From positions 1 through 64,000 of the forward strand of contig NZ_LXIE01000012.1 in NCBI RefSeq assembly GCF_001641085.1: a stretch of 64,000 nt of DNA, given 5' to 3'. The position numbers and the translations under genes were made by a program. The notes under the pieces were generated by a model, which did no database searches, was not told where the DNA came from, and saw only the letters and a list, made by a program, of their open reading frames with translations. Numbering within the stretch: position 1 is the stretch's first letter; every line of letters begins with the position of its first letter. Below are positions 42,656 through 50,304 of the stretch, one piece after another. The DNA comes from Aequorivita soesokkakensis. GTDB taxonomy: Bacteria; Bacteroidota; Bacteroidia; Flavobacteriales; Flavobacteriaceae.

Positions 42656-44113
42656 ATGAAAAAGATTACTACAGGAATTTTGATGTTCCTAATGTTCACA
42701 TTTACGGCGTATGCACAATACGGCAAGCCAACTGCTGATTTAACTTTTGCAACCATGGATGCTGCAGACGCACTTTCCATTCAACAGCTTTACCCAAATG
42801 AAATCACCATTTTGGAAAGTAGAAATAATCAGGCTGCAGTGATTCTGACCGACAATATAATCCACAAAATACACGACAATGTAAAAACCCACGGGCCGGG
42901 CTATATTTTTAGGGCTTCAGAAGAACAAGCATTACAAGCTTTGGAGCCAATTGCAAGAAGAAATCCATTAATAGATTATTCAATTACTGAAGATGAATTT
43001 GTAAACGAATGCCTAGATTTGGTGGATGCCAATAATATTGAAAACGATATTTTAAACCTTCAAAATTACGGCACCCGCTATCACACTAAACCAGAAGCCG
43101 AACAAGCTGTTCTTGACCAACAGGCAAAATGGGACGCAATGATTTTGGCTGCAGGAAGAACGGACGTACACACGCGTATTTTTGAACACGTAAACACTCC
43201 AATGCCTTCCGTTATATTGACAATTGATGGTGTAAACACCCCAGACGAGTTTGTAATCATTGGCGGGCATATTGACTCTTTTTCTTTTCAGGGAAACAAC
43301 AATGCTCCGGGAGCTGATGATAACGCTTCGGGGATTGCTTCCTTAAATGAAATGGTACGGGTATTATTGGAAAAAGACTTTGTGCCAAATAGAACCATAG
43401 AAGTTATGGCATTCGCCGCTGAAGAAATAGGGCTTGTGGGCTCTGCCGAAATAGCTCAGGAATATGCAGCTAATGGCGTAAATGTTGCCGCATTTGTTCA
43501 GTTTGATATGACGGGTTATAATGGATCAAACAGCGATGTTTATATAACAACGGATTCCTATAATAGCACCTCGCTAAACAATTATTTAACAGATTTGATG
43601 GATCATTACAACGCATCCGGGGTTCATAGTTTTACTTATGGGTTTACCGAGTGTGGTTATGGATGTTCAGACCATGCCAGTTGGGCAGATAATGGATATG
43701 ATGCCGCTTTCCCTTTTGAAGCTGCCTTTGGCGAAGACAATCCAAACATTCACACAGCGGGCGATCTTTATTCTTTTTTTAATGAGCCAAATCACGCTGT
43801 AAAATTTGCAAAGCTTGGTCTTGAATTTTTAATTGAAGCTGCAAAACCGCAAACTCTTTCGGTCAATGATTTTTCTGAGAATGCGATCCGGTTTTTTGTA
43901 AAGGACAAAACCTTGAACTATCGTTTGAACAATACTGTTTCAAACATAAAAGAGGTGTCTGTTTACAACGTAGCGGGACAAAGAATAATTTCTGAAAAAG
44001 TAAATACTGAAAGCGGAAGCCTTCAACTAAGCCAATTTGCACAGGGTTTTTACATTGTACATTTTGCTTTAGAAAATGGACATACGTTTGCTAAGAAATT
44101 TATATTGAATTGA
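42656..44113 (+). CDS. secreted M28 family zinc peptidase with T9SS tail
   Basis: Exported aminopeptidase-like enzyme of 485 residues from the ATG at 42656, which begins a signal peptide (ending TAYAQ). The M28 metal ligands appear in IIGGHIDSF, GADDNASG and FAAEEIGLVGS, with Asp and His ligands further on in FDMTGYNG and SDHASW. The last 75 residues are a type A sorting domain (SNIKEVSVYNVAGQRII..., ending KKFILN). The stop codon is followed at once by the first 82-bp paired palindrome. Confidence 0.92.
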   Translation: MKKITTGILMFLMFTFTAYAQYGKPTADLTFATMDAADALSIQQLYPNEITILESRNNQAAVILTDNIIHKIHDNVKTHGPGYIFRASEEQALQALEPIARRNPLIDYSITEDEFVNECLDLVDANNIENDILNLQNYGTRYHTKPEAEQAVLDQQAKWDAMILAAGRTDVHTRIFEHVNTPMPSVILTIDGVNTPDEFVIIGGHIDSFSFQGNNNAPGADDNASGIASLNEMVRVLLEKDFVPNRTIEVMAFAAEEIGLVGSAEIAQEYAANGVNVAAFVQFDMTGYNGSNSDVYITTDSYNSTSLNNYLTDLMDHYNASGVHSFTYGFTECGYGCSDHASWADNGYDAAFPFEAAFGEDNPNIHTAGDLYSFFNEPNHAVKFAKLGLEFLIEAAKPQTLSVNDFSENAIRFFVKDKTLNYRLNNTVSNIKEVSVYNVAGQRIISEKVNTESGSLQLSQFAQGFYIVHFALENGHTFAKKFILN

Positions 44114-44195
44114 TGTCAGGTCGAGCGCAGTCGAGACCTATTTCTTCAGAACGATTTTGCTTAATAAGAACCTCTCGACTGCGCTCGAGGAGACA
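44114..44195. repeat. paired palindrome element A (82 bp)
   Basis: Left arm TGTC-AGG-TCGAGCGCAGTCGAGA-CCT and right arm AC-CTCTCGACTGCGCTCGAG-GAGACA are inverted copies around about 30 bases. Each arm is itself a small TCGA...TCGA palindrome. It begins on the base after the M28 stop codon. Confidence 0.85.
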
Positions 44196-44197
44196 TT

Positions 44198-44235
44198 AAA
44201 AAACCTTAAAAGTTAAATAACTTTTGAGGTTTTTT
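44198..44235. terminator. bidirectional terminator
   Basis: AAAAACCTTAAAAGTT pairs with AACTTTTGAGGTTTTT around AAAT, between the convergent M28 and M3 peptidase genes. Confidence 0.8.
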
Positions 44236-46257
44236 TTAAAGCAATCCCGCCCGTTTCAAAAGTGCTTCGGGATCTGGCTCTTGTCCGCGGAATTTTATGT
44301 AGAGTTCCATCGGGTCCATCGTTCCTCCCTGTGAAAGCACAAAACCTTTAAAGCGGTCAGCTACCTTTTTATTAAAAATACCTTCCTGTTTAAACAATGC
44401 GAAAGCATCCGCATCCAAAACCTCAGCCCATTTGTAACTGTAATATCCGGCTGAATATCCCCCTTGGAAAATATGCGAAAAGGAAGTGCTCATACAGTTT
44501 TCCTTCACATCTGGATAAAGCTGTATGTCATCAAAAGCGGCAACTTCAAAGGCTTTTACGTCTTTTATTCCCGATGGGTCGCTGCCGTGCCAAGCCATAT
44601 CGAGCATTCCAAAACTTAACTGTCGCAATGTCGCCATTCCTTCCAAAAAGGTTGCGGAATCCTTTATTTTTTCAACATATTCCATCGGGATTACTTCACC
44701 CGTTTTGTAATGGGTAGCGAAGAGTTCCAAGGTTTCTTTTTCATAACACCAATTCTCTAAAATCTGACTTGGCAATTCCACAAAATCCCAATAAACACTC
44801 GTTCCCGAAAGACTGGGGTAGTGGGTGTTTGCAAGCATTCCGTGCAATGCGTGACCAAATTCGTGGAAAAGCGTAGTAACTTCATTAAAAGTTAAAAGCG
44901 AAGGTTTGCTGGCAGTTGGCTTCGTAAAATTGCAAACTATGGAAATATGAGGTCTATCGTTTTTACCGTCTTTAATTTGCTGTGGTTTATAGGAAGTCAT
45001 CCAAGCGCCATTTCGTTTTCCTGCACGCGGGTGGAAGTCTGCGTAAAAGATAGCGACCAATTCGCCTTCATCGTCTTTTACCTCGTATGTTTTTACGTCT
45101 GCGTGGTATTTGTCTATGTTTTGGACCTCTTCAAAATGAAGTCCGTATAATTTTTCAGCAACGGTGAATACGCCATTGATTACATTCTTCAATTCAAAAT
45201 AAGGCTTCAACTTTTCATCATCGAGATTGAAAAGTTCCTGTTTTAGTTTTTCTGAATAATAGGCTCCGTCCCATTTTTCCAAATGATCAATTCCGTCAAT
45301 TTTTTTTGCAAAAGCAGTCAATTCATCAAACTCTTTTTGTGCGGCGGGTTTTGCTTTTTCAAGCAATTCATTTAAAAATGATTTTACTTTTTCTGGGGTT
45401 TCCGCCATACGTTCTTCCAATACAAAGTGCGCGTGACTTTTATAACCCAATAAATTTGCCCTTTTATGACGAAGTGTAGCAATCTGTAAAACATTTTGCT
45501 GATTATCCAAATCGTCATTATGAAAACCTTTTGCGCCAAAGGCAATCGCCATTTTTTTGCGAAGCTCTCTGTTATCAGCATAAGTCAAGAAAGGAACGTA
45601 GCTTGGGTAGTCCAAAGTGAAAACCCAGCCATCCTTTCCTTTTTCCTCGGCGGTTTGCGCGGCGGCTTCAATTACGCCATCGGGCAAGCCGGAAAGTTCT
45701 TCTTCATTTGTAATATGAAGTTCAAATTTGTTTGTTTCCGCCAAAACATTTTCTCCGAAAGTAAGCTTCAGCTTAGAAAGTTCGGTATCAATTTTACGCA
45801 GTTCGGTTTTCTTTTCTTCCGAAAGGTTGGCGCCGTTTCTGGAGAAAGCCTTGTATTTTTTGTCGAGCAGCATTTGCTGTTCTTCGGAAAGGTTTAATGT
45901 GTCTTTTTGATTGTAAACCGTTTTTAGTCTTTCGAACAAAGCTACATTCAACAACATATCGTTACTGAATTCCGTGAGCATTGGCGAGATTTCCTGCGCT
46001 ATTTTTTGGATTTCGTCATTGGTTTCGGCACTGTTGAGGTTGAAGAAAATGCTTGTTGCTCTTTCCAGTTTTTCACCTGTATTTTCCAAAGCTTCCACTG
46101 TATTTTTAAAAGTAGGAGCTTCCGAGTTGGAAGTTATGGCATCTATTTCTGCCTTTGTTTCCTCGATCAATTTACTGATAGCGGGGAGAAAGTGCTTGTT
46201 TTCTATTTTGGAAAAGGGAGCGGTATTGTATGGTTGTAATAGAGGGTTATTATTCAT
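44236..46257 (-). CDS. M3 family metallopeptidase (peptidyl-dipeptidase/oligopeptidase A type)
   Basis: Zinc thimet-type oligopeptidase of 673 residues, degrading short peptides in the cytoplasm or periplasm. The catalytic HEFGHALHG motif follows TFNEVTTLF in the third quarter, with LPSQILENW and MSTSFSHIFQGGYSAGYYSYKWAEVL later, all typical of Dcp/OpdA. No signal peptide. Last in a minus-strand series with purK, the nuclease gene and purE. Paired palindromes lie on both sides. Confidence 0.93.
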   Translation of the reverse strand: MNNNPLLQPYNTAPFSKIENKHFLPAISKLIEETKAEIDAITSNSEAPTFKNTVEALENTGEKLERATSIFFNLNSAETNDEIQKIAQEISPMLTEFSNDMLLNVALFERLKTVYNQKDTLNLSEEQQMLLDKKYKAFSRNGANLSEEKKTELRKIDTELSKLKLTFGENVLAETNKFELHITNEEELSGLPDGVIEAAAQTAEEKGKDGWVFTLDYPSYVPFLTYADNRELRKKMAIAFGAKGFHNDDLDNQQNVLQIATLRHKRANLLGYKSHAHFVLEERMAETPEKVKSFLNELLEKAKPAAQKEFDELTAFAKKIDGIDHLEKWDGAYYSEKLKQELFNLDDEKLKPYFELKNVINGVFTVAEKLYGLHFEEVQNIDKYHADVKTYEVKDDEGELVAIFYADFHPRAGKRNGAWMTSYKPQQIKDGKNDRPHISIVCNFTKPTASKPSLLTFNEVTTLFHEFGHALHGMLANTHYPSLSGTSVYWDFVELPSQILENWCYEKETLELFATHYKTGEVIPMEYVEKIKDSATFLEGMATLRQLSFGMLDMAWHGSDPSGIKDVKAFEVAAFDDIQLYPDVKENCMSTSFSHIFQGGYSAGYYSYKWAEVLDADAFALFKQEGIFNKKVADRFKGFVLSQGGTMDPMELYIKFRGQEPDPEALLKRAGLL

Positions 46258-46275
46258 AATTTTTTACTAGTTCTG

Positions 46276-46359
46276 TGTCTGGTCGAGCGCAGTCGAGACC
46301 TAACTACTTGTAGATAATTTTTTACTTAGAATAACCTCTCGACTGCGCTCGAGGGGACA
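46276..46359. repeat. paired palindrome element B (84 bp)
   Basis: Same structure as element A, arms TGTCTGGTCGAGCGCAGTCG... and ...CGACTGCGCTCGAGGGGACA. Between purE and the M3 peptidase. Twelve flanking bases (TTACTAGTTCTG) are shared with element C. Confidence 0.85.
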
Positions 46360-46387
46360 TTTATATAATATTTAAAACTGAATACTG

Positions 46388-46879
46388 CTACTGACCACTG
46401 CGAACTTTCGCAGCACCTTCTTCAACCTTCATTTTTAAACCTTCTTTATAGGCAACAATCTTGTCGAGAACACATTTATCTGAAGATCCAATAATTTGCG
46501 CAGCCAAAATGCCTGCATTTTTGGCGCCATTCAATGCCACCGTGGCAACGGGTACGCCACCAGGCATCTGAAGTATTGAAAGGATACTGTCCCAGCCATC
46601 AATGGAGTTGCTGGATTTTACGGGAACGCCAATCACAGGCAATGGCGATAACGAAGCAATCATCCCAGGAAGGTGAGCTGCGCCACCCGCGCCTGCAATT
46701 ATCACTGAAATTCCGCGGGTGTGTGCATTCTTTCCGTAATCGAAAAGTTTGTCTGGGGTGCGGTGGGCGGAAACGATGTCTACTTCCACTTCAATGTCGA
46801 ATCCTTTTAAAATATCTACGGCTTCCTGCATTACTGGCAGGTCGCTTGTGCTTCCCATTATTATTGCTATTTTGCTCAT
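46388..46879 (-). CDS. purE: 5-(carboxyamino)imidazole ribonucleotide mutase
   Basis: Class I PurE converting N5-CAIR to CAIR in purine synthesis, partner of PurK. The 163-residue protein has GSTSDLPVM (8-16), SAHRTPDKLFDYG (39-51) and GAGGAAHLPGMIASL (about 63-77). The C-terminal codons (S-G-Q-stop) run straight into a CAGT array, so the gene end merges with repeat DNA. In most relatives purE adjoins purK; here a GIY-YIG gene and repeats intervene. Confidence 0.96.
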   Translation of the reverse strand: MSKIAIIMGSTSDLPVMQEAVDILKGFDIEVEVDIVSAHRTPDKLFDYGKNAHTRGISVIIAGAGGAAHLPGMIASLSPLPVIGVPVKSSNSIDGWDSILSILQMPGGVPVATVALNGAKNAGILAAQIIGSSDKCVLDKIVAYKEGLKMKVEEGAAKVRSGQ

Positions 46880-46893
46880 ATTTACTAGTTCTG

Positions 46894-47000
46894 TGTCAGG
46901 TCGAGCGCAGTCAAGACCTACTTCATTATAATAATCCTGTTTAATAAGGACCTCTCGACTGCACTTCGACTGCTTTCAGTACAGGCTATTCGAGGGGACA
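46894..47000. repeat. paired palindrome element C, interrupted right arm
   Basis: Same class as A and B, but 25 extra bases (centred on TCGACTGCTTTCAGTACAGG) split the right arm between CTCGACTGC and TCGAGGGGACA. Without them the element is 82 bp. Confidence 0.8.
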
Positions 47001-47008
47001 TTTTATTT

Positions 47009-47356
47009 CTATGTCTGGTTGAGCGCAGTCGATACCTCATCGGCAGTTGGTCTATATTTTGAATGTGTCATATTCCTACATTCTGCGAGTATTTGAAGCA
47101 TTTCAAAATCCTCATTAGCCAAAGCTTTCTTTTTTTGCGCACTCCATTTTTTTATTTTTTTCTCGAAATATATGGCTTGTTCCACATCATTGAATTCTTG
47201 ATGGAATATTAATTCCAAAGGTCTTCGTTTGTATGTGAAACAAGTTTTGTTTAATCCGTTTTGGTGTTCATCGAACCGTCGTGAAATGTTATTTGTAAAC
47301 CCTGTATAAAGTAAACCATCTGAACATTCCAATATGTAAATGTAATATGATTTCAT
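47009..47356 (-). CDS. GIY-YIG nuclease domain protein
   Basis: Small single-domain GIY-YIG protein (115 residues). The active-site residues look intact: YIY (5-7), YTG (17-19), Arg26, His31 and Glu65 in AIYFEKKIKK. It belongs to the YhbQ/UPF0213-like group of free-standing nucleases whose function is unclear. The last nine residues (EVSTALNQT) are encoded by a solo arm of the surrounding palindrome family. Elements C and D lie at its 3' end, E and F at its 5' end, and it separates purK from purE. No separate DNA-binding domain is present. Confidence 0.9.
   Translation of the reverse strand: MKSYYIYILECSDGLLYTGFTNNISRRFDEHQNGLNKTCFTYKRRPLELIFHQEFNDVEQAIYFEKKIKKWSAQKKKALANEDFEMLQILAECRNMTHSKYRPTADEVSTALNQT
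47012..47037. repeat. solo palindrome arm D
   Basis: TGTCTGGTTGAGCGCAGTCG continued by ATACCT, the left arm of the family with two changes. There is no matching right arm. It is read as the last codons of the GIY-YIG gene on the minus strand. Confidence 0.8.
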
Positions 47357-47387
47357 TTAAGAACAGAAAAGTTTAGTTATACTTCTA

Positions 47388-47469
47388 TGTCTGGTCGAGC
47401 GCAGTCGAGACCTATTTCTTTATAGTATTTCTGCTTCACAATTACCTCTCGACTGCGCTCGAGGGGACA
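47388..47469. repeat. paired palindrome element E (82 bp)
   Basis: Inverted arms around a 30-base spacer, identical in all 82 bases, including the spacer, to element F. It lies 31 bases upstream of the GIY-YIG start. Confidence 0.9.
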
Positions 47470-47499
47470 TTTTTGTTTCAAAGATTGTTAACATTTGCG

Positions 47500-47581
47500 T
47501 GTCTGGTCGAGCGCAGTCGAGACCTATTTCTTTATAGTATTTCTGCTTCACAATTACCTCTCGACTGCGCTCGAGGGGACA
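47500..47581. repeat. paired palindrome element F (82 bp)
   Basis: Exact copy of element E, offset by 112 bases. Its last base is two bases from the purK stop codon (47584-47586). Confidence 0.9.
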
Positions 47582-47583
47582 TT

Positions 47584-48738
47584 TTATCTGCTTATAACTT
47601 CAATTGTCCTCTTAACCTCCTCCGCGATCTTTCGCGCTATGCTGAGGTCTTTGTTTACAATGGTTACGTGCCCCATCTTTCTAAATGGGCGGGTTTCTTT
47701 TTTGCCATAAATGTGGGGCGTAACACCCTCCATCGCCAATATTTTTTCTATGTTTTTATAGACTACCGCGCCTGTATGGCCTTCAGCGCCTACTAAGTTA
47801 ACCATTATGCCGCCCAATTTGCTGTCGGTATTTCCCAAAGGTAAGTCTAATATTGCTCTTATTTGCTGTTCGAACTGGTTGGTGTAGCTGGCCTCTATGC
47901 TGTAATGCCCGCTGTTGTGGGGGCGGGGAGCGACTTCGTTTACGAGGATTTCATCATCCTCGGTCTGAAACATTTCTACTGCTAAAAGACCTACGTGCTT
48001 AAATGCTTCGGAGACTTTTGTGGCTATAGCTCTTGCTTTTTGTGCGACGGTTTCGTCTATACGTGCCGGGCAGATTACGTATTCCACTTGGTTGGCTTCG
48101 GGGTGGAATTCCATTTCCACAACCGGATAGGTTTTTACTTCCCCGGAAGGGTTGCGGGCTACTATTACTGCCAATTCATTTTTAAAGGGGATCAATTTTT
48201 CTGCAATACAAGCGCCTTCTGAAAGCGGAATTACATCTTCGGCGGTGCGGATAATGCTTACCCCTTTTCCATCATACCCGCCAGTGCAGCTTTTCCAAAC
48301 AAAAGGGAAGTGCAATTCCTTACGGACAATGGCTTCGTTCAAATCGTTTTTGTCTTTGTAAACCTTGAAAGGTGAGGTGGGTATTTGGTGTTCTTTATAA
48401 AACTGTTTCTGAATACCTTTATCCTGAATATTTCTAAGCGTCGCAGCGCTGGGATATACTTTTATGCCTTCATTTTCCAACTTTTCCAGCGCTTCAATGT
48501 TTACGCCTTCAATTTCAAAAGTGAGTACATCTACCTTTTTTCCGAAGTTGTAAACCGTTTCAAAATCCATCAAATCGCCTTGCTGAAAATGGTCTGCTGC
48601 TATACGGCAGGGAGCTTCGGCGCTAGGGTCTAGAACGCTGGTGCGTATGTCCCATTTACGGGTTTCGTAAAGCATCATTTTGCCCAACTGCCCGCCGCCT
48701 AGAATGCCGAGGGTGAAGTTGGTGGAGAAGTAGTTCAT
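47584..48738 (-). CDS. purK: 5-(carboxyamino)imidazole ribonucleotide synthase
   Basis: ATP-grasp enzyme that carboxylates AIR to N5-CAIR, feeding PurE. The 384-residue protein has the N-terminal LGILGGGQLGKMM, the ATP-grasp loop FVWKSCTGGYDGKGV and EVAPRPHNSGHYSIEA. The start at 48738 is only four bases from a 30-unit heptamer array that forms the whole leader, and a promoter-like box lies beyond the array. It heads a minus-strand series ending with the M3 peptidase gene. Confidence 0.96.
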   Translation of the reverse strand: MNYFSTNFTLGILGGGQLGKMMLYETRKWDIRTSVLDPSAEAPCRIAADHFQQGDLMDFETVYNFGKKVDVLTFEIEGVNIEALEKLENEGIKVYPSAATLRNIQDKGIQKQFYKEHQIPTSPFKVYKDKNDLNEAIVRKELHFPFVWKSCTGGYDGKGVSIIRTAEDVIPLSEGACIAEKLIPFKNELAVIVARNPSGEVKTYPVVEMEFHPEANQVEYVICPARIDETVAQKARAIATKVSEAFKHVGLLAVEMFQTEDDEILVNEVAPRPHNSGHYSIEASYTNQFEQQIRAILDLPLGNTDSKLGGIMVNLVGAEGHTGAVVYKNIEKILAMEGVTPHIYGKKETRPFRKMGHVTIVNKDLSIARKIAEEVKRTIEVISR

Positions 48739-48742
48739 ATCA

Positions 48743-48956
48743 GTTGTGGGTTGTGGGTTCTCAGTTGTCGGTTGTCAGTTGTTGCTGTTGATTTTTTGGC
48801 TCTTGACTCTTGGCTCTTGGCTCTTGGCTCGTCGCTTTTCGCTAGTCGCTTTTCGCTAGTCGCTTTTCGCTTTTCGCTTTTCGCTTTTCGCTTTTCGCTT
48901 TTCGCTTTTCGCTTTTCGCTTTTCGCTTTTCGCTTTTCGCTTTTCGCTTTTCGCTT
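48743..48956. repeat. in-phase heptamer array forming the purK leader
   Basis: Thirty consecutive 7-base units keep perfect register while the sequence drifts: GTTGTGG, GTTGTCG/A, GCTCTTG, GCTCGTC, alternating GCTTTTC/GCTAGTC, then 13 perfect GCTTTTC units (48862-48952). The minus-strand transcript of purK would begin beyond the array and include it all. The plus-strand frame through it encodes only repeated FAFRFSL and is not a gene. Confidence 0.9.
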
Positions 48957-48966
48957 AAATCGAATG

Positions 48967-48974
48967 CAAAGATA
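48967..48974 (-). promoter_or_regulatory. putative purK -7 promoter box
   Basis: Minus-strand TATCTTTG (TAnnTTTG) immediately before the heptamer array, giving a predicted leader of about 220 bases made almost only of heptamers. No -33 element recognised. Confidence 0.5.
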
Positions 48975-49062
48975 GTAAAATGTGAGTAGGTGAATGGGTG
49001 AGTTTGTGAGTATGTGAATTCCTGAAACTTAAGACGTGAAACGTGAATCGTGAGACGTTATT
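48975..49062. repeat. GTGAGT/GTGAAACGTGA short-period repeats
   Basis: GTGAGTAGGTGAATGGGTGAGTTTGTGAGT-type words up to about 49018, then GACGTGAAACGTGAATCGTGAGACG. The first is the reverse complement of the TTCACAAACTCAC words at 51115 and 63176; the second resembles 53720-53750. Confidence 0.55.
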
Positions 49063-49064
49063 CT

Positions 49065-49514
49065 TTATAGTTTTGGATTAGGGGTGCTATTGCCGCCATC
49101 TAAACACATTTTCCAAATACCGTCCGTTTTCTTTTTCCAGATGGTTACATAATTGCCGTAATATGTTGTGTCTTGTGTTTTGAACTGCCAATCGCCCCAG
49201 CTATATCCTAACTCGCCAGATTTTGCCACTTCTCCATTTATGGGTTGCCAAGTGATGGTTTTGATGTCATTATCTTTATCAAACGAATTTGCAAAAGCCG
49301 TTTTTCCCACTATAGGTAATTGCCCATTGCCAAGTTTTACAAAACTGCTATCGGCAACGGATAAAAGCGCGTTATTGAAACCAATTTCAGTTGCAAGCTT
49401 ACTGGCATCGGTATCTGCCTTTATAATTTGTTGCAAGGATTGGTCTTTGTTATTTTGAGTTTGCTCATTGCAAGCCCAAAAAATTGCAAAAACGAGTAGA
49501 TATTTTAATTTCAT
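49065..49514 (-). CDS. DUF4440/SnoaL-like lipoprotein
   Basis: 149-residue predicted lipoprotein (signal ending FWAC, Cys15). The mature part resembles a DUF4440/NTF2-like fold: DTDASKLATEIGFNNALLSVADSSFVKL at the start and a C-terminal strand pair with YSWGDWQF and YVTIWKKKTDGIWKM. Function unknown; relatives are often small stress or detox proteins. Divergent from the next lipoprotein gene across a long hairpin. Confidence 0.8.
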   Translation of the reverse strand: MKLKYLLVFAIFWACNEQTQNNKDQSLQQIIKADTDASKLATEIGFNNALLSVADSSFVKLGNGQLPIVGKTAFANSFDKDNDIKTITWQPINGEVAKSGELGYSWGDWQFKTQDTTYYGNYVTIWKKKTDGIWKMCLDGGNSTPNPKL

Positions 49515-49584
49515 AATTTTATTATTTAAACAATATTATAAGAGACGCCTTATGGTTGAATAAGTTACGGAAGGGTTTGGGATT

Positions 49585-49624
49585 GATTCCATTTTTTCCT
49601 CTTCTCTTGGAAGAAAGTGGAATC
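49585..49624. other. long hairpin between divergent lipoprotein genes
   Basis: GATTCCA plus TTTTTTCC pairs with GGAAGAAA plus TGGAATC (15 pairs, one bulged G and one G/T), loop about nine bases. Located upstream of both flanking genes, so it may be a regulatory element or leader structure rather than a terminator. Confidence 0.55.
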
Positions 49625-49650
49625 GTATTCAGATATTATTCTTTTTGGTT

Positions 49651-49658
49651 TATATTTG
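49651..49658 (+). promoter_or_regulatory. putative -7 promoter box
   Basis: TATATTTG (TAnnTTTG), 54 bases before the ATG at 49713. Confidence 0.45.
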
Positions 49659-49712
49659 AATAGGTTGTTATATAAACTTTGAATATTTCAATGCGCACTA
49701 AAATCTAAATTT

Positions 49713-50216
49713 ATGAAAAAACTGTTCTCTTTACTGTTCATTTCACTATTGTTTTTGGGTTGTAAAAGTGATGATAATGACAATGTTGAAGAACAGGAGC
49801 AATTAGCAATAATTGGAAATTGGCGGCTCGTAGATTGGTATGACGATGTTCCGCGGGATATTAATGGCGATGGAAATGCCTCTACCGATCTGTATTCGCA
49901 ATGGAACGGCTGCAGAAAGGGGAATATCTTGGTTTTGAAAGAAGATTTTACAACACGCTTAATTTATACCGGCACCAACAATAATCCTAAATGCCCTCCT
50001 GGATTGGAGACCAATGATACATTTACCATAGAACCTTGGTATTATGACAGTAGCTACGAGGAATTGGTTTTTATGGGAAGTGATTATTTAGACCCTTATG
50101 AAATTATGGAGTTGAACGATACCACCCTTGTGCTAAAGGGCTCGGGCATTTTTACTTGCTGTGATCCGGATATATCTTATTTTACCGATGGCTACTTAAA
50201 ATTTCAGCGGGAATAG
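49713..50216 (+). CDS. lipocalin-like lipoprotein, function unknown
   Basis: 167-residue lipoprotein (signal ending LFLGC, Cys17) with a Ser/Asp/Asn linker. The mature part starts IIGNWRLVDWYDD and ends DGYLKFQRE, the layout of small Bacteroidota lipocalin-like proteins in which a GxW near the start opens a beta-barrel. Four more cysteines (NGCRKG, KCPPG, TCCDP) could form disulphides. Ligand unknown. Confidence 0.78.
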   Translation: MKKLFSLLFISLLFLGCKSDDNDNVEEQEQLAIIGNWRLVDWYDDVPRDINGDGNASTDLYSQWNGCRKGNILVLKEDFTTRLIYTGTNNNPKCPPGLETNDTFTIEPWYYDSSYEELVFMGSDYLDPYEIMELNDTTLVLKGSGIFTCCDPDISYFTDGYLKFQRE

Positions 50217-50221
50217 TTTGG

Positions 50222-50304
50222 CGATAATCATTGGCTTGTTGGACGGTTGGATTCTTGGATAGTTTGATATTTTTACCTGCAACCTGCAACCTGCAACCTG
50301 CAAC
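50222..50304. repeat. CTGCAAC heptamer repeat and TTGGAT words
   Basis: TTGGACGGTTGGATTCTTGGATAG is followed by four CTGCAAC heptamers (about 50277-50304). The array runs directly into the stop codon of the methyltransferase gene on the minus strand. Confidence 0.7.

Noticed and set aside
44114-47581. Insertion sequence or classical MITE
   Set aside because: No transposase gene and no clear target-site duplications flank the 82-bp elements; a paired REP/BIME-like description fits better.
47473-47796. Plus-strand frames with LVERSRD and LDCARGD peptides
   Set aside because: They translate the palindrome elements and the antisense of purK.
48743-48956. CRISPR array
   Set aside because: Units are 7 bases with no spacers, and no cas gene is present.
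48751-48975. 74-codon plus-strand frame with repeated FAFRFSL peptides
   Set aside because: It is only the translation of the heptamer array; seven-base units always give seven-residue periodic peptides.
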